From NCBI RefSeq assembly GCF_014646695.1, contig NZ_BMNT01000036.1, positions 24,352-88,351 on the forward strand: a stretch of 64,000 nucleotides of DNA, in the 5' to 3' direction. A program made the translations under genes and the position numbers. A model generated the notes under the pieces. That model was given only the letters and a program-made list of their open reading frames with translations. It did no database searches and had not been told where the DNA came from. Of the stretch, positions 7,313 to 16,226 are shown in pieces (the stretch's first letter is position 1; every line of letters starts with the position of its first letter). Origin of the DNA: Sphaerisporangium melleum. Its GTDB lineage: Bacteria; Actinomycetota; Actinomycetes; Streptosporangiales; Streptosporangiaceae.

Positions 7313-8773
7313 ATGCCTGCGATGCTGGCCAGAAACCGCTCGCTGTTCGAGGTGCCGAACGACCTCACCTACTTCGTGCACGACGAGGACCGCCTGGTGG
7401 TCAACCCGCACTCGGGTGGCAGGTGCCTGCTCGGCCCCCGGGAGTTCGCCGTCCTCACGGCCCTGGCACGTCCCGGAGCCGACGGCGGGCCGGCGCCCCT
7501 GCCCGAGACGGTGGAGACCGAGCGGACCCTCGCCAAGCTCATCCTGAACTGGGTGGTCTACTACAACGGCAACCGCCCGGAGATCAGGATCCAGGAGGCG
7601 CCGCTCCGCACGGCGTACTACGCCATCACCGACGGGTGCAACCTCCGGTGCCCCTACTGCTACGCGTCCTCCGAGAAGTGCCTTCCCGGCGAGCTGAACA
7701 CCGAGGAGTCCCTCGGCCTGGTCTCCCAGATCGCCGATTTCGGGGCCGACCTGATCGTGTTCACCGGCGGCGAGCCGATGCTGCGCAAGGACCTGTTCCA
7801 GATCGCCGAGCACGCCAACCGCAGCGGCCTGAAGTCCAACGTCATCACCAACGCCACGATGATCCGCACCCCGGCGACCGCGCGGCGGTTCGCCGAGCTG
7901 TTCAACGCCGTCACCATCAGCCTGGACGGCGGCACGGCGGAGTCGCACGACCGCACCCGGGGCGCCGGGTCCTTCGCCCGGACCCACCGCGCCATCCAGC
8001 TGCTCAACGACGCCGGCGTGGTGCCGGCGATCAACCACATCGTCACCTCCGACAACGTGGAGGAGCTGGAGCAGTTCGCCACCTTCGTCAAGGGGCTCGA
8101 GGTGCACAGCGTCCGGCTGATGTACCACAACGACCTGGGCCGGGGCGTGGACGACGAGTACGGCTTCGGCTTCGAGGACCACCTGCGGATCCAGCAGATC
8201 GTGTGGACCTCGCCGGTCGCCGGGAAGCTGAAGCCGGACGGGCCGCGCATCGTCTCGCCGTGCTCGATCAAGGGCAACTGCGGGATGGGCGGCAACGAGA
8301 TCTACGTCAACTCGCTCGGCGACGTCTACCCGTGCAAGCTCATCACCGGCAGGGCGCAGTACGCCGGCAACGTCCGCGAGCGGCCACTGGCGGAGATCTT
8401 CGCCGCCCCCGTGCTGAGCGCCATGCGGCGCAGCACCGTGTACGGCGGGGACTACCACGCCGACTGCGCGAAGTGCTACATCAAGCCGTCCTGCGGCGGC
8501 GGATGCCGCGCCGCCCACATGGCACAGTCGGGCGACCTGCAGCGCAACAGCCGCCACTGGTGCCGCATCCTGCGCCACGGCGTCGTCACCCAGCTGTGGC
8601 GGGAGGCGGGCTTCGGCAACGCCGAGCTGGCCGAGAAGGACCTGGAGATGACCGTCCCGCGGCTGGTCCGCGACGACGAGGTTCACCCCGTGTTCGACGA
8701 CTGGAAGGGCTACGTGCCCGACTCGCCCAAGGCGATCAAGGTCGGCGAACTTCTTTCCATCACCCCGGTATGA
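7313..8773 (+). CDS. Radical SAM/SPASM peptide-modifying enzyme
   Basis: A 486-residue radical SAM maturase. The AdoMet [4Fe-4S] motif CNLRCPYC has Cys at 109, 113 and 116. The GGE motif (TGGEP) follows about 50 residues later. The C-terminal SPASM-like region carries Cys in CSIKGNC (about 317-323), PCKL (about 341) and CAKCYIKPSCGGGC, for auxiliary clusters. Residues 1-95 look like a winged-helix peptide-recognition domain. The ATG at 7313 follows GGGAGACCGG; a longer frame upstream would overlap precursor 2 and is rejected. Related enzymes make thioether or carbon-carbon links in RiPPs. The conserved CAC..W core offers Cys and Trp as acceptors, but the exact bond cannot be read from sequence. 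Confidence 0.93.
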   Translation: MPAMLARNRSLFEVPNDLTYFVHDEDRLVVNPHSGGRCLLGPREFAVLTALARPGADGGPAPLPETVETERTLAKLILNWVVYYNGNRPEIRIQEAPLRTAYYAITDGCNLRCPYCYASSEKCLPGELNTEESLGLVSQIADFGADLIVFTGGEPMLRKDLFQIAEHANRSGLKSNVITNATMIRTPATARRFAELFNAVTISLDGGTAESHDRTRGAGSFARTHRAIQLLNDAGVVPAINHIVTSDNVEELEQFATFVKGLEVHSVRLMYHNDLGRGVDDEYGFGFEDHLRIQQIVWTSPVAGKLKPDGPRIVSPCSIKGNCGMGGNEIYVNSLGDVYPCKLITGRAQYAGNVRERPLAEIFAAPVLSAMRRSTVYGGDYHADCAKCYIKPSCGGGCRAAHMAQSGDLQRNSRHWCRILRHGVVTQLWREAGFGNAELAEKDLEMTVPRLVRDDEVHPVFDDWKGYVPDSPKAIKVGELLSITPV

Positions 8774-8786
8774 CAGGAGGTGGAGC

Positions 8787-9065
8787 ATGTCGCTCCGGAT
8801 CAGTGACGCCGTGGTGTGGCAGGAGACCGCGGAGGGCGTCTCGCTGTACCACACCGAGACCGGCGACTTCCGCACGCTGAACGAGTCGGGCTCGCGCATC
8901 TGGATGCTCGTCGCCGACAACGGCGAACGCGAACCGGTCGTCAGCGAACTCTCGGGCGAGTTCGCCGGCAGCAACACCGCGATGCTCAAACGCATCCTGA
9001 CCGACGTGGACGAGTTCATCAGCGCCCTGGTCAAGGACGGCCTCATCGAAGAGCACCTTTCGTGA
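8787..9065 (+). CDS. PqqD-like RiPP recognition protein
   Basis: A 92-residue stand-alone PqqD/RRE protein with the expected beta-hairpin (VVWQETAEGVSLYHTETGDF), then TLNESGSRIWMLV and a C-terminal helix ending LVKDGLIEEHLS. Such proteins bind leader peptides and present them to radical SAM or YcaO enzymes. It starts 13 nt after the radical SAM stop with AGGAGGTGGAGC before the ATG, so the two are co-translated. It may also serve the YcaO-TfuA pair, which has no obvious RRE of its own. Confidence 0.9.
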   Translation: MSLRISDAVVWQETAEGVSLYHTETGDFRTLNESGSRIWMLVADNGEREPVVSELSGEFAGSNTAMLKRILTDVDEFISALVKDGLIEEHLS

Positions 9066-9129
9066 CGAACCCGGGCGAGGGGGCGCCGCGCGCCCCCGTC
9101 CGGCCGGGCCGCCCGCCCGCCGCGCGTCG

Positions 9130-10575
9130 ATGACCACGGTCGTCGTCCTCGGCGGGGGGTTCGCCGGAACGCTGACGGCCGCCGTGCTCGCCCGGCACGC
9201 CGACCGGGTCGTCCTGGTCGAAGGCGACCGCTATCCCGCCGGCGCGGGCCCGCGCCGGGGACTGCCCCAGGCAAGGCACACCCACGTGCTGGTGACCGGC
9301 GGGGCGCGGGCCCTGGAGGCGCTGCTCCCCGGCACCCTGCGTGAGCTGTCCGAGCGGGGCGCCCACCGGCGCGGCCTGTCCGATGGCACGCTGATCCTCA
9401 CCTCTGATGGGTGGTACCACCGCCACGACACCGAGGCCTACCTCATCTCGTGCAGCCGCGGACTGCTGGACGCTGTGGTGCGGCGGCGGGCGCTCGGCGG
9501 GGGCGCCGTCACGGTCCTGCAGGGCACGCGGGCGCTCGGGCTGACCGGAGACGCGGCCCGGGTCACCGGCGTGTCGGTGCGGCGCGGGGACGGGCCGGAG
9601 GAGACGATCGAGGCGGACCTGGTCGTCGACGCGACCGGCCGCCGGTCCAGGGCGCCCCGCTGGCTGGCCGATCTCGGCGCGCCCGAGGTCGAGGAGGCCC
9701 TCCTGTCCTCGGGCCTCGCCTACGCCACCCGGCTCTACCGGGCTCCCGCGGGCCTGGCCGCCGCGATTCCGGCGGTCATGCTGCACCCCGCCCCCACGGC
9801 CGGGCGGCCCGCCCAGGGGGCGACGGTGTACCCGATCGAGGACGGCCGGTGGGTCGTCACCCTGACCGGCACCCGGGGCGGCGAGCCGCCGACCGGCGAG
9901 CGGGCCTTCGCCGACTTCGCCCGCGGCCTGCGCAGCCCGATCGTGGCCGAGCTCATGGCGGCGGCCGAGCCCGACGGCCCGGTGCGGCCGTACCGGGACA
10001 CCGCCGACCGCAGGCGGTTCTTCGAGCGGGCGCGCCTGCCGGACGGCTTCCTGGCCGTCGGCGACGCGGTCGTGGCGCTGAATCCCGTCCACTCGCACGG
10101 GATGTCGGTCGCCGCGCTCAGCGCGCTCAGGCTGGAGGAGGAGCTGACGCGGCACGGCAAGATCGCGCCGTCCGCCGCCCAGGAGTTGCGGGAGGCCGTG
10201 GCGGCCGAGGCGGAGTGGTCGTGGCGGATGGCGACCGGGGACGCCGGGCCCGGCCACCGCGCGGGGCCCGCGCGGCGGGAGGCGACCGCGTTCGAGCGCC
10301 GGGTGCGCGAGCACATGGCCCGCGCGGCGCTGAGCACCCCCGAGCTCGCGGCCGGTTTCTTCCGCGCCCACGCCCTGATCCCCCCGCCCGCGGCGGGCGG
10401 GCCTAACCCGTCCCGGGGGGCGCCGGTGCGGGCCGAGCCACCGCTCACCGACCAGCAGGCGATCGCGCAGTACCCCGGGCTGGCCGCATGGTGGCGTGCC
10501 AGGCCCGCCCCGGCGCCGGCCGGCGCGCCGTACCCCGGCTCACCTGCGGCCGGCGACCACGTGGCCCTCGCATAG
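9130..10575 (+). CDS. FAD-dependent monooxygenase
   Basis: A 481-residue flavoprotein. The N-terminal Rossmann FAD site is VVVLGGGFAGTL, with VVLVEGDR at the end of strand 2. The middle has LVVDATGRRS, and GFLAVGDAVVALNPVHSHGM is the family's second FAD motif. The loop GLPQARHTHVL is typical of the epoxidase/hydroxylase branch. I see no WxWxIP or halogenase Lys motif, so flavin halogenase is not supported. It begins 64 nt after the PqqD gene. In context it probably hydroxylates or epoxidises the peptide, perhaps at Trp or Cys; that is inference. The last 80 residues are Pro/Ala-rich and may be disordered. Confidence 0.88.
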   Translation: MTTVVVLGGGFAGTLTAAVLARHADRVVLVEGDRYPAGAGPRRGLPQARHTHVLVTGGARALEALLPGTLRELSERGAHRRGLSDGTLILTSDGWYHRHDTEAYLISCSRGLLDAVVRRRALGGGAVTVLQGTRALGLTGDAARVTGVSVRRGDGPEETIEADLVVDATGRRSRAPRWLADLGAPEVEEALLSSGLAYATRLYRAPAGLAAAIPAVMLHPAPTAGRPAQGATVYPIEDGRWVVTLTGTRGGEPPTGERAFADFARGLRSPIVAELMAAAEPDGPVRPYRDTADRRRFFERARLPDGFLAVGDAVVALNPVHSHGMSVAALSALRLEEELTRHGKIAPSAAQELREAVAAEAEWSWRMATGDAGPGHRAGPARREATAFERRVREHMARAALSTPELAAGFFRAHALIPPPAAGGPNPSRGAPVRAEPPLTDQQAIAQYPGLAAWWRARPAPAPAGAPYPGSPAAGDHVALA

Positions 10576-10586
10576 TGGGAGTACCG

Positions 10587-12431
10587 ATGACCACCACCCA
10601 AGCCGTCCCGCTGATCCCCCGCGACGTGCTGTTCGGCAACCCGGCCTACGCGGCGCTCGGGATCTCCCCGGACGGCACCCGCCTGCGCTACCTCGCGCCC
10701 GACGAGGGCGTGATGAACGTGTGGGTGGGCCCGGTCGACGCGCCCGCCGAGGCGCGGCCGGTGACCCGCGACCGGGGGCGCGGCATCCGGGCGTGCGGCT
10801 TCTGCCACGACGACCGCACGCTGTTCTACCTGCGGGACAAGGACGGCGACGAGAGCTGGCGGCTGTACCTGGTCGACCTGGACTCCGGGCTGGAGCGCTG
10901 CGTCACCCCGTTCGAGGGGGTGCAGGCGCGCGTCCTGGCGCACAACCGGTGGCATCCGGACACCATGCTGGTCGGGCTGAACAGGGACCGCCGCGACCTG
11001 CACGACGTGTACCGGCTGGACCTGCCGACCGGTGAGCTCACCAAGATCGCCGAGAACCCGGGGTACCTGACCTGGGAGATCGACACCGACCTGCGGGTTC
11101 GCGGCGGGACCGCGATGAACCCCGACGGAAGCAAGACCATCCACCTGGCCGGGCCGGACGGAGAGACGGCGCCATGGCTGGAGGTGCCGCGCGAGGACGT
11201 CATGGGCACCCACATCGCCGGCCACTCCCGGGACGGCGCCACGTTCTACCTGCTGTCGTCGGTCGGCGCGAACGCCACCCGCCTGTTCGCGGTGGACGCC
11301 GCGACCGGGACGCGGACACTGCTCGCCGCAGACCCGGTCTACGACGTCAAGCAGGTCGAACTGGACCCCGAGACGCGGGTGCCGCAGGCGGTCGTGCTCG
11401 GCAAGGACCGCGAGGAGCGGGTGTTCCTCGACGAGGGCCACGCCAAGGCGGTCGAGCAGCTCCGCGCCGAGCTCGCGCTGCTCGGCGTGGACGGGGAGAT
11501 CTCCCTCGACCGGTCCGACCGTTCCGGCCGGCGCTGGGCGGTGACCGTGATGGCCTCGGACCTGCCGGTGAGCTTCTACACCTTCGACCGGCTCGACGGC
11601 GGCCTGCGCTTCGTCTTCGACCACCAGCCCGGGCTGGGCGGCTACCGCCTCGCCCGCATGGAGCCCTTCGCGTTCACCGCGCGCGACGGGGTCGAGGTGC
11701 ACGGCTACGTCACCTGGCCGGCCGGCGTGGCGCGCCGGGATCTGCCCGCCGTGGTGAACGTGCACGGCGGGCCGTGGGCGCGCAACTCGTGGTGCTTCGA
11801 CGAGGAGGCGCAGTGGCTGGCCAACCGCGGCTACGCCTGCGTGCAGGTCAACTTCCGCGGGTCGGCCGGGTACGGCAAGGAGTTCCTCAACCTGGGGGCC
11901 AAGCAGTGGGGCAGGGCCATGCAGAGCGATCTGCTCGACGCCGTCGGCCACCTCGCCGCGGGCGGTGCGATCGACCCGGCCCGCGTGGCGATCATGGGGT
12001 GCTCCTACGGCGGGTACGCCGCCCTGGCCGGCGCGGCGTTCACGCCCCGGGCGTTCCGGTGCGCGGTCGACCTGTGCGGCCCGTCCAACCTGCTCACCCT
12101 GCTCGACGGCGGGCCGGCCTACCGGCGGCCGCTGATGTCCTTCATGTACGCCAACGTGGGCGACCCCGAGACCGAGCGCGACCTGTTGTGGGAACGCTCC
12201 CCGCTGTCGCGGGTGGACGACATCGCCATCCCGGTGCTGGTGGCCCAGGGGGCCAACGACGTGCGGGTGCCCCGCGAGGAGGCCGAGCAGATCGTCGCCG
12301 CGCTGCGCGCCAAGGGCCTGCCGCACGAGTACCTGCTGTTCGAGGACGAGGGCCACGGCCTGGGCAGGCCGGAGAACCGCGAGCGCTACTACGCCGCCGT
12401 CGAGCGCTTCCTCGCCGAGCACCTGGCCTAG
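10587..12431 (+). CDS. S9-family prolyl oligopeptidase-like peptidase (leader protease candidate)
   Basis: A 614-residue enzyme with an N-terminal seven-bladed beta-propeller (ISPDGTRLRYLA, FYLRDKDGDESWRLY repeats) and a C-terminal alpha/beta hydrolase. The triad is intact: Ser473 in GCSYGGYA, Asp558 in QGANDVRV and His590 in EDEGHGL. The ATG at 10587 follows GTGGGAG, 11 nt after the monooxygenase stop. There is no signal peptide, so it is cytoplasmic. S9 enzymes cut short unstructured peptides, and some RiPP clusters use this family to remove leaders. With no C39 or M16 protease in the cluster, this is the best leader-processing candidate. Confidence 0.92.
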   Translation: MTTTQAVPLIPRDVLFGNPAYAALGISPDGTRLRYLAPDEGVMNVWVGPVDAPAEARPVTRDRGRGIRACGFCHDDRTLFYLRDKDGDESWRLYLVDLDSGLERCVTPFEGVQARVLAHNRWHPDTMLVGLNRDRRDLHDVYRLDLPTGELTKIAENPGYLTWEIDTDLRVRGGTAMNPDGSKTIHLAGPDGETAPWLEVPREDVMGTHIAGHSRDGATFYLLSSVGANATRLFAVDAATGTRTLLAADPVYDVKQVELDPETRVPQAVVLGKDREERVFLDEGHAKAVEQLRAELALLGVDGEISLDRSDRSGRRWAVTVMASDLPVSFYTFDRLDGGLRFVFDHQPGLGGYRLARMEPFAFTARDGVEVHGYVTWPAGVARRDLPAVVNVHGGPWARNSWCFDEEAQWLANRGYACVQVNFRGSAGYGKEFLNLGAKQWGRAMQSDLLDAVGHLAAGGAIDPARVAIMGCSYGGYAALAGAAFTPRAFRCAVDLCGPSNLLTLLDGGPAYRRPLMSFMYANVGDPETERDLLWERSPLSRVDDIAIPVLVAQGANDVRVPREEAEQIVAALRAKGLPHEYLLFEDEGHGLGRPENRERYYAAVERFLAEHLA

Positions 12432-12488
12432 CGGACCCGCCTCCACCCTCCGGCAGGGGGGCCGGGGGTCGGGCGCATACTGGGAGCG

Positions 12489-13409
12489 ATGTCCCAGCAG
12501 AGCCAGTTGCGCAGCTTTCTCACCTCGCGCCGGGCGCGCCTGACGCCGCCGGAGGTCGGTCTGCCCTGGCGCGACGGCCGCCGGGTGGCCGGGCTGCGCC
12601 GGGAGGAGATCGCGCTGCTGGCCGGGGTGAGCGTCGACTACTACACGCGCCTGGAGCAGGGGCGGGCCGGCAACGTCTCCGACCAGGTGCTGACCGCCGT
12701 GGCGGACGCCCTGCGGCTGGACGGCCTGGAGCGGCGCCACCTGTCCGACCTGGTCAGGGCGGAGGCGGGCCGATCAGGCCGCCGCGGCCCGGCCGCCGGG
12801 GCGGTCGTGCGGGCCAGGCCCGCCCTGCACGCCACGCTCCAGGCACTCGACCCGGTGCCGGCCCTGCTGTACGGCCCGCGCCTTGAGGTGGTCGGCATCA
12901 ACCGGATGGGCGCGGTGCTGTTCGACGACTTCGACCGCAAGCCGCCCATCGAGCGGAACCTGGCCCGGTGGGTCCTGCTGGATCCGAAGGCGCGTGCGGT
13001 CTACCCCGACTGGGAGGAGATCGCCACCCAGGCGGTGTACATCCTGCGCGTCGCCCACGGCCGCGACGCCCGCGACCCCACCCTGACGGCCCTGGTCAGG
13101 GAGCTGAGCGCCCGTTCCGAGCACTTCGCCCGGCACTGGGGCGACCACGGGGTCTTCGAGCACACCCACGGCCCCAAGCGGGTGCGGCACGAGGCGGTCG
13201 GCGTCATGACCCTCAACTACGAGACGCTCCGCCCGCAGGCCGACCCCGGCATCCGCCTGACCCTCTACACCGCGCCGCCCGGCTCACCGGCGGAGGAGAA
13301 GCTGCGCCGGCTCGCCGAGTGGGCCCGCGCCGCGGGCACCGGAGCCGGCCGGGAGCCCTCGGCGAGGGCGGGGCGGGAGAGTGCGCCGGGAGGCGCGGCG
13401 CCTAGGTGA
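12489..13409 (+). CDS. XRE-family regulator with MmyB-like ligand-binding domain
   Basis: A 306-residue regulator. The N-terminal HTH (LRREEIALLAGVSVDYYTRLE, about 37-57) is the classic XRE type of this family. After about residue 105 follows the MmyB-like domain with PALLYGPRLEVVGINRMG and ...NLARWVLLDP. The stop overlaps the convergent metallopeptidase gene by 8 nt. It starts 57 nt after the peptidase with its own possible -10 (CATACT at about 12475). It may regulate the adjacent RiPP operon or be an unrelated neighbour; these regulators often control nearby oxidoreductases. Confidence 0.88.
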   Translation: MSQQSQLRSFLTSRRARLTPPEVGLPWRDGRRVAGLRREEIALLAGVSVDYYTRLEQGRAGNVSDQVLTAVADALRLDGLERRHLSDLVRAEAGRSGRRGPAAGAVVRARPALHATLQALDPVPALLYGPRLEVVGINRMGAVLFDDFDRKPPIERNLARWVLLDPKARAVYPDWEEIATQAVYILRVAHGRDARDPTLTALVRELSARSEHFARHWGDHGVFEHTHGPKRVRHEAVGVMTLNYETLRPQADPGIRLTLYTAPPGSPAEEKLRRLAEWARAAGTGAGREPSARAGRESAPGGAAPR

Positions 13410-14283
13410 CCTGCCGGACGGCGGGCGACCAGGTGTCGCAGGTGCCGGGACGGCCGGTGCGGTAGCCCCGTTCCAGCCAGCGCAACTGGGTGGCGAGCCG
13501 GCCGTGGTCGCGGACCCACGCGGCGTCCAGCGTGCCGGTGTACTGCTCGCGGAACCGGTGCCAGGGCGGCACGGCGGCGCGCATCGCGTGCAGCGCGACC
13601 CCGGCGAAGCACTCGGCCTGCAGTTCCATCCGCCTGCTGAGCAGATCCTCTCTCGCCCGGCCGCGGGCGACGTCGTACGCCTCCTGGTAGTAGTCGGAGA
13701 TGTAGGACATGTTCTGGACGTGGTGGGCGTACTCGTGCGCGACCAGCTCGGCCATGATCGCTTCGGCCCACGGGACCAGATCCTCCCCCGCGACGATGAC
13801 GTAATAGGTCCGCGTCGCGTCGCAGTAGGTGCCGTCGGCGCCCTTGGACGGCATCAGGCCGCACTCGCGGTCGCGCACCCGCTGCCGCACGAACCTCCGC
13901 TCCGGCGGCCGGTAGTAGACCCGGGCGCGCTGGAAGTGGCGAGTCCAGACCCGGTCCAGGCAGGCGGAGACGGTCGTCAGGTACCGTCGCATCGATTTCC
14001 AGTCGCCGGTCCTGATCTCGGGCGGCCGGCAGGTGACCCGCCCCGGAGTCAGCGCGTACAGCAGGTTGTCCACCGCGGCCGCCCTGCCCTGCGGCGGGGA
14101 GAGATTCCTCGCCGCCTCCGCCCGCAGCGGCGCCCGGGACGCCGAGGGTGAAGGCGAAGGCGAAGGCGAAGGGGAGGTGACGGCGGCCGCCCAGTGCGTC
14201 ACGTCACCGGCAGGAGGGCCGGGCGCCCGCGTGCAGCCCGCCAGGACGGCACACGTCACCAGGAGCAGCGGGAGGGGGCGCAT
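13402..14283 (-). CDS. Secreted lipoprotein, neutral zinc metallopeptidase
   Basis: A 293-residue exported lipoprotein. The signal peptide ends in the lipobox LAGC (Cys17). An SPSPSPSPSP linker from a short DNA repeat lies at about 36-48. The C-terminal catalytic domain has HEYAHH and a downstream Glu-containing helix (RMELQAECFAG), the zinc site of the YpfJ-like metallopeptidase family, plus the GADGTYCD segment typical of it. It is transcribed leftward and convergent with the XRE regulator, sharing 8 nt of coding sequence. The natural substrate is not known. Confidence 0.88.
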   Translation of the reverse strand: MRPLPLLLVTCAVLAGCTRAPGPPAGDVTHWAAAVTSPSPSPSPSPSASRAPLRAEAARNLSPPQGRAAAVDNLLYALTPGRVTCRPPEIRTGDWKSMRRYLTTVSACLDRVWTRHFQRARVYYRPPERRFVRQRVRDRECGLMPSKGADGTYCDATRTYYVIVAGEDLVPWAEAIMAELVAHEYAHHVQNMSYISDYYQEAYDVARGRAREDLLSRRMELQAECFAGVALHAMRAAVPPWHRFREQYTGTLDAAWVRDHGRLATQLRWLERGYRTGRPGTCDTWSPAVRQVT

Positions 14284-14418
14284 GATCGCGCAGTTTATGC
14301 GCCATTAGTGGCAAATGACACCGGATTCGACGACAGAAGGTCCGGGGAAATGACCGCTTCCCGGGCGGCCACCCACCCTCGGGTGCCGCCCGGTGGTGAC
14401 CGGCCGGGGACGCGTCCG

Positions 14419-14961
14419 TCAGTCGCGGGCCATGTTGTCCAGCGTCTCGATCATGTGCTCGCGCAGCTCGTTGAGGCGCACATCGAGGATCACCGGAGCG
14501 ATCTCGGGGTTGTTCTGGATCATCTCGCGCAGCCCGCTGGAACCCGGGCCGTGCTCGAAGCTGTGCCGCACGACGGTCGTGCCGGGCTCGTCGCCGGGAA
14601 CCAGCTCGTAGTGCCAGCGTGACGAGGGCCGCTCGGGGTCGCCCTCGGCGTCGAGCACCAGCCAGCCGAACGTGCTCGGCGCCTCCAGCTCGGTGACCAC
14701 GCAGGTGACCGTCCAGACGCGCCCCTGGCGGCGGTTGCGCCCCTGGAAGCGGGTGCCCTCGCGCAGCGTGCCGTCGCCGGGGTCGACCCAGGCGCCGTGC
14801 TCGCACTCGGGGCTGAAGTCCCCGATGCGCGGGACCGCGGTGATCAGCTCCCAGAGACGCTCCGGCGGAACGTCCACGGTGACCTCGAGGTCCACCCGGG
14901 CCCCGGTCACTCCGTGATCGTCCAGGCCCGCCTGCGCTCCGGTGGCGCCCTGGTCCTTCAT
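14419..14961 (-). CDS. SRPBCC (polyketide cyclase/START-like) protein
   Basis: A 180-residue protein with the SRPBCC N-terminal strand VDVPPERLWELITAVPRIGD, then GWLVLDAEGDP and RWHYELVPG strands and a long C-terminal helix. The ATG at 14961 has GGAGGTCGGC just upstream and is preferred. An in-frame start at 15006 would add 15 residues, including a further GATGA-like repeat. The N-terminus has a GATGAQAG/GVTGAR repeat that is probably unstructured. It is a ligand-binding fold of unknown substrate and stands alone in its transcript. Confidence 0.8.
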   Translation of the reverse strand: MKDQGATGAQAGLDDHGVTGARVDLEVTVDVPPERLWELITAVPRIGDFSPECEHGAWVDPGDGTLREGTRFQGRNRRQGRVWTVTCVVTELEAPSTFGWLVLDAEGDPERPSSRWHYELVPGDEPGTTVVRHSFEHGPGSSGLREMIQNNPEIAPVILDVRLNELREHMIETLDNMARD

Positions 14962-15167
14962 GCCGACCTCCGCGGAAGCTCCCGTGGCACCTTCGTCCGA
15001 TGCCACCCCTCTGCAGTCACTATCGGCCGTACCGGGACGGATGTTGCATCTCCGGCGTAAGCCACGGGGTCGGTAGGGGGGTTTCTGGGGTCACCGCCCG
15101 CGCGCGGGCGGCGGGCTGTCGCGGCGGCGCGCGCAGAGCGCCAGATGGCGCGGCCGGGCCGCCGGGC

Positions 15168-15458
15168 TCACGACGGGTCGCCGGGCGGAGACCCCTTCGT
15201 GAGGGTCTGGCAGGCGCTCAGCTCCCAGTGGCTGATGGCCGGGTCCTTCAGGACCTCGGCGACGGTGGCCCTGATCTGGTCACTGGTGGTGTCGTCCTCG
15301 GTGTCGACCCGGATGACGATCCCACCGTTCGCCTGCCGCAGGTCTTTACGCCATTCGTCGGGAAGCAGGGCCAATATCCGGATGCCGTCGATAGGGGAAT
15401 TGGCCGTTGGTCGTGTTGGGGCGGCGCGGTGCATCGTCAGCTCGACCAGCATCCTCAC
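15168..15458 (-). CDS. Small hypothetical protein
   Basis: Up to 96 residues, starting GTG at 15458 or ATG at 15452, with GAGGACGGGTGAGG upstream. It has mixed alpha/beta character (IRILALLPDEWRKDL, GIVIRVDTEDD) and no signal peptide or membrane segment. I do not recognise the family. Codon positions look coding, with G/C at third positions, but it stands alone with about 200-270 nt of unassigned DNA on either side. Confidence 0.6.
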   Translation of the reverse strand: MRMLVELTMHRAAPTRPTANSPIDGIRILALLPDEWRKDLRQANGGIVIRVDTEDDTTSDQIRATVAEVLKDPAISHWELSACQTLTKGSPPGDPS

Positions 15459-15736
15459 CCGTCCTCGTTCAGTCCCAGGTGGTGCCCGGGATCCTCGTGG
15501 TGCAGCGGCCTACGCCGATGGTACCGCCGATGCTACCCGAGAGCGCGTGCAGGACGATCGCGTACGAACGTTTCGCCGTGAATGCCGGTTTCCGCATTTC
15601 TTTTTCCATTTCACCTGGGCACACATTTCGGCCCGGCCTGCAAATGATCCCTTTTGCCGGCGTCCGCTGCGGGACGGCGGCTCGACCGGTCCCCCCGGTC
15701 CGTACGGGTGCCACCGTCCCCTGACGCCGGGCGGCC

Positions 15737-16156
15737 TCACAAGAAGATCTTGGTGAGCCAGTCCTGCCAGGCCTGCTCGACCTTCCTCGGGTCGATCTTG
15801 TCGGCGAAGATGTGGTGCCCCACCACCACCGTGTCGCCCTGGCTCAGGATGAACCGGTACAGCCCATCGCCGGTACGCACCCCGAGGAATCCGGGGGCCA
15901 CGTAGTCGGCCACGCCCTCGATCGGCGCGAACCCCTCCGGGGTCAGTCGCACCCGGTCACCCTGCACCACCTTGCCGGAGAGCCCGAGCCCGCGCTCCAG
16001 CACCTCCCACGCCGGCTCCGCCCCACCGGCCGCCCGCGCCGCGAACACCACCAGCGCGAACTGACCAGGGAAATGGGTCAGATACTGGTCCAGGGTGTGC
16101 AGATACATGTCCCAGCCACGCTCCACCGCATCAACCTCCACTTGCCGTCCGACCAT
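15737..16156 (-). CDS. SRPBCC-related protein, apparently missing its N-terminal half
   Basis: 139 residues. The beginning (ERGWDMYLHTLDQYLTHFPG) matches what is normally the C-terminal helix of an AHSA1/SRPBCC domain, and is followed by a second domain ending YRFILSQGDTVVVGHH..., which full-length relatives carry after it. The first roughly 120 residues of such a protein are absent: the ATG at 16156 follows directly on a promoter. So it is either a 5'-truncated remnant that acquired a promoter or a genuine short form. The ArsR-type regulator that usually accompanies these genes is missing too. Confidence 0.65.
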   Translation of the reverse strand: MVGRQVEVDAVERGWDMYLHTLDQYLTHFPGQFALVVFAARAAGGAEPAWEVLERGLGLSGKVVQGDRVRLTPEGFAPIEGVADYVAPGFLGVRTGDGLYRFILSQGDTVVVGHHIFADKIDPRKVEQAWQDWLTKIFL

Positions 16157-16163
16157 GGCTCAA

Positions 16164-16192
16164 CGGTACGTACCGAACACTTTTTTTGTCAA
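16164..16192 (-). promoter_or_regulatory. Promoter with 12-bp palindrome upstream of the truncated SRPBCC gene
   Basis: On the minus strand a consensus -35 TTGACA (complement of 16187-16192) is followed by an A-tract. A perfect palindrome CGGTACGTACCG (16164-16175) covers the expected -10/start region, only 8 nt from the ATG. The palindrome suggests repression by an unidentified dimeric regulator. Confidence 0.6.
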
Positions 16193-16226
16193 GACTATGA
16201 TGATTGTCGGATGGCGGGCAGGAGAA

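Noticed and set aside
9130-10575. Flavin-dependent tryptophan halogenase
   Set aside because: The Rossmann motifs fit, but the WxWxIP signature and halogenase Lys context are absent; a monooxygenase is the safer call.
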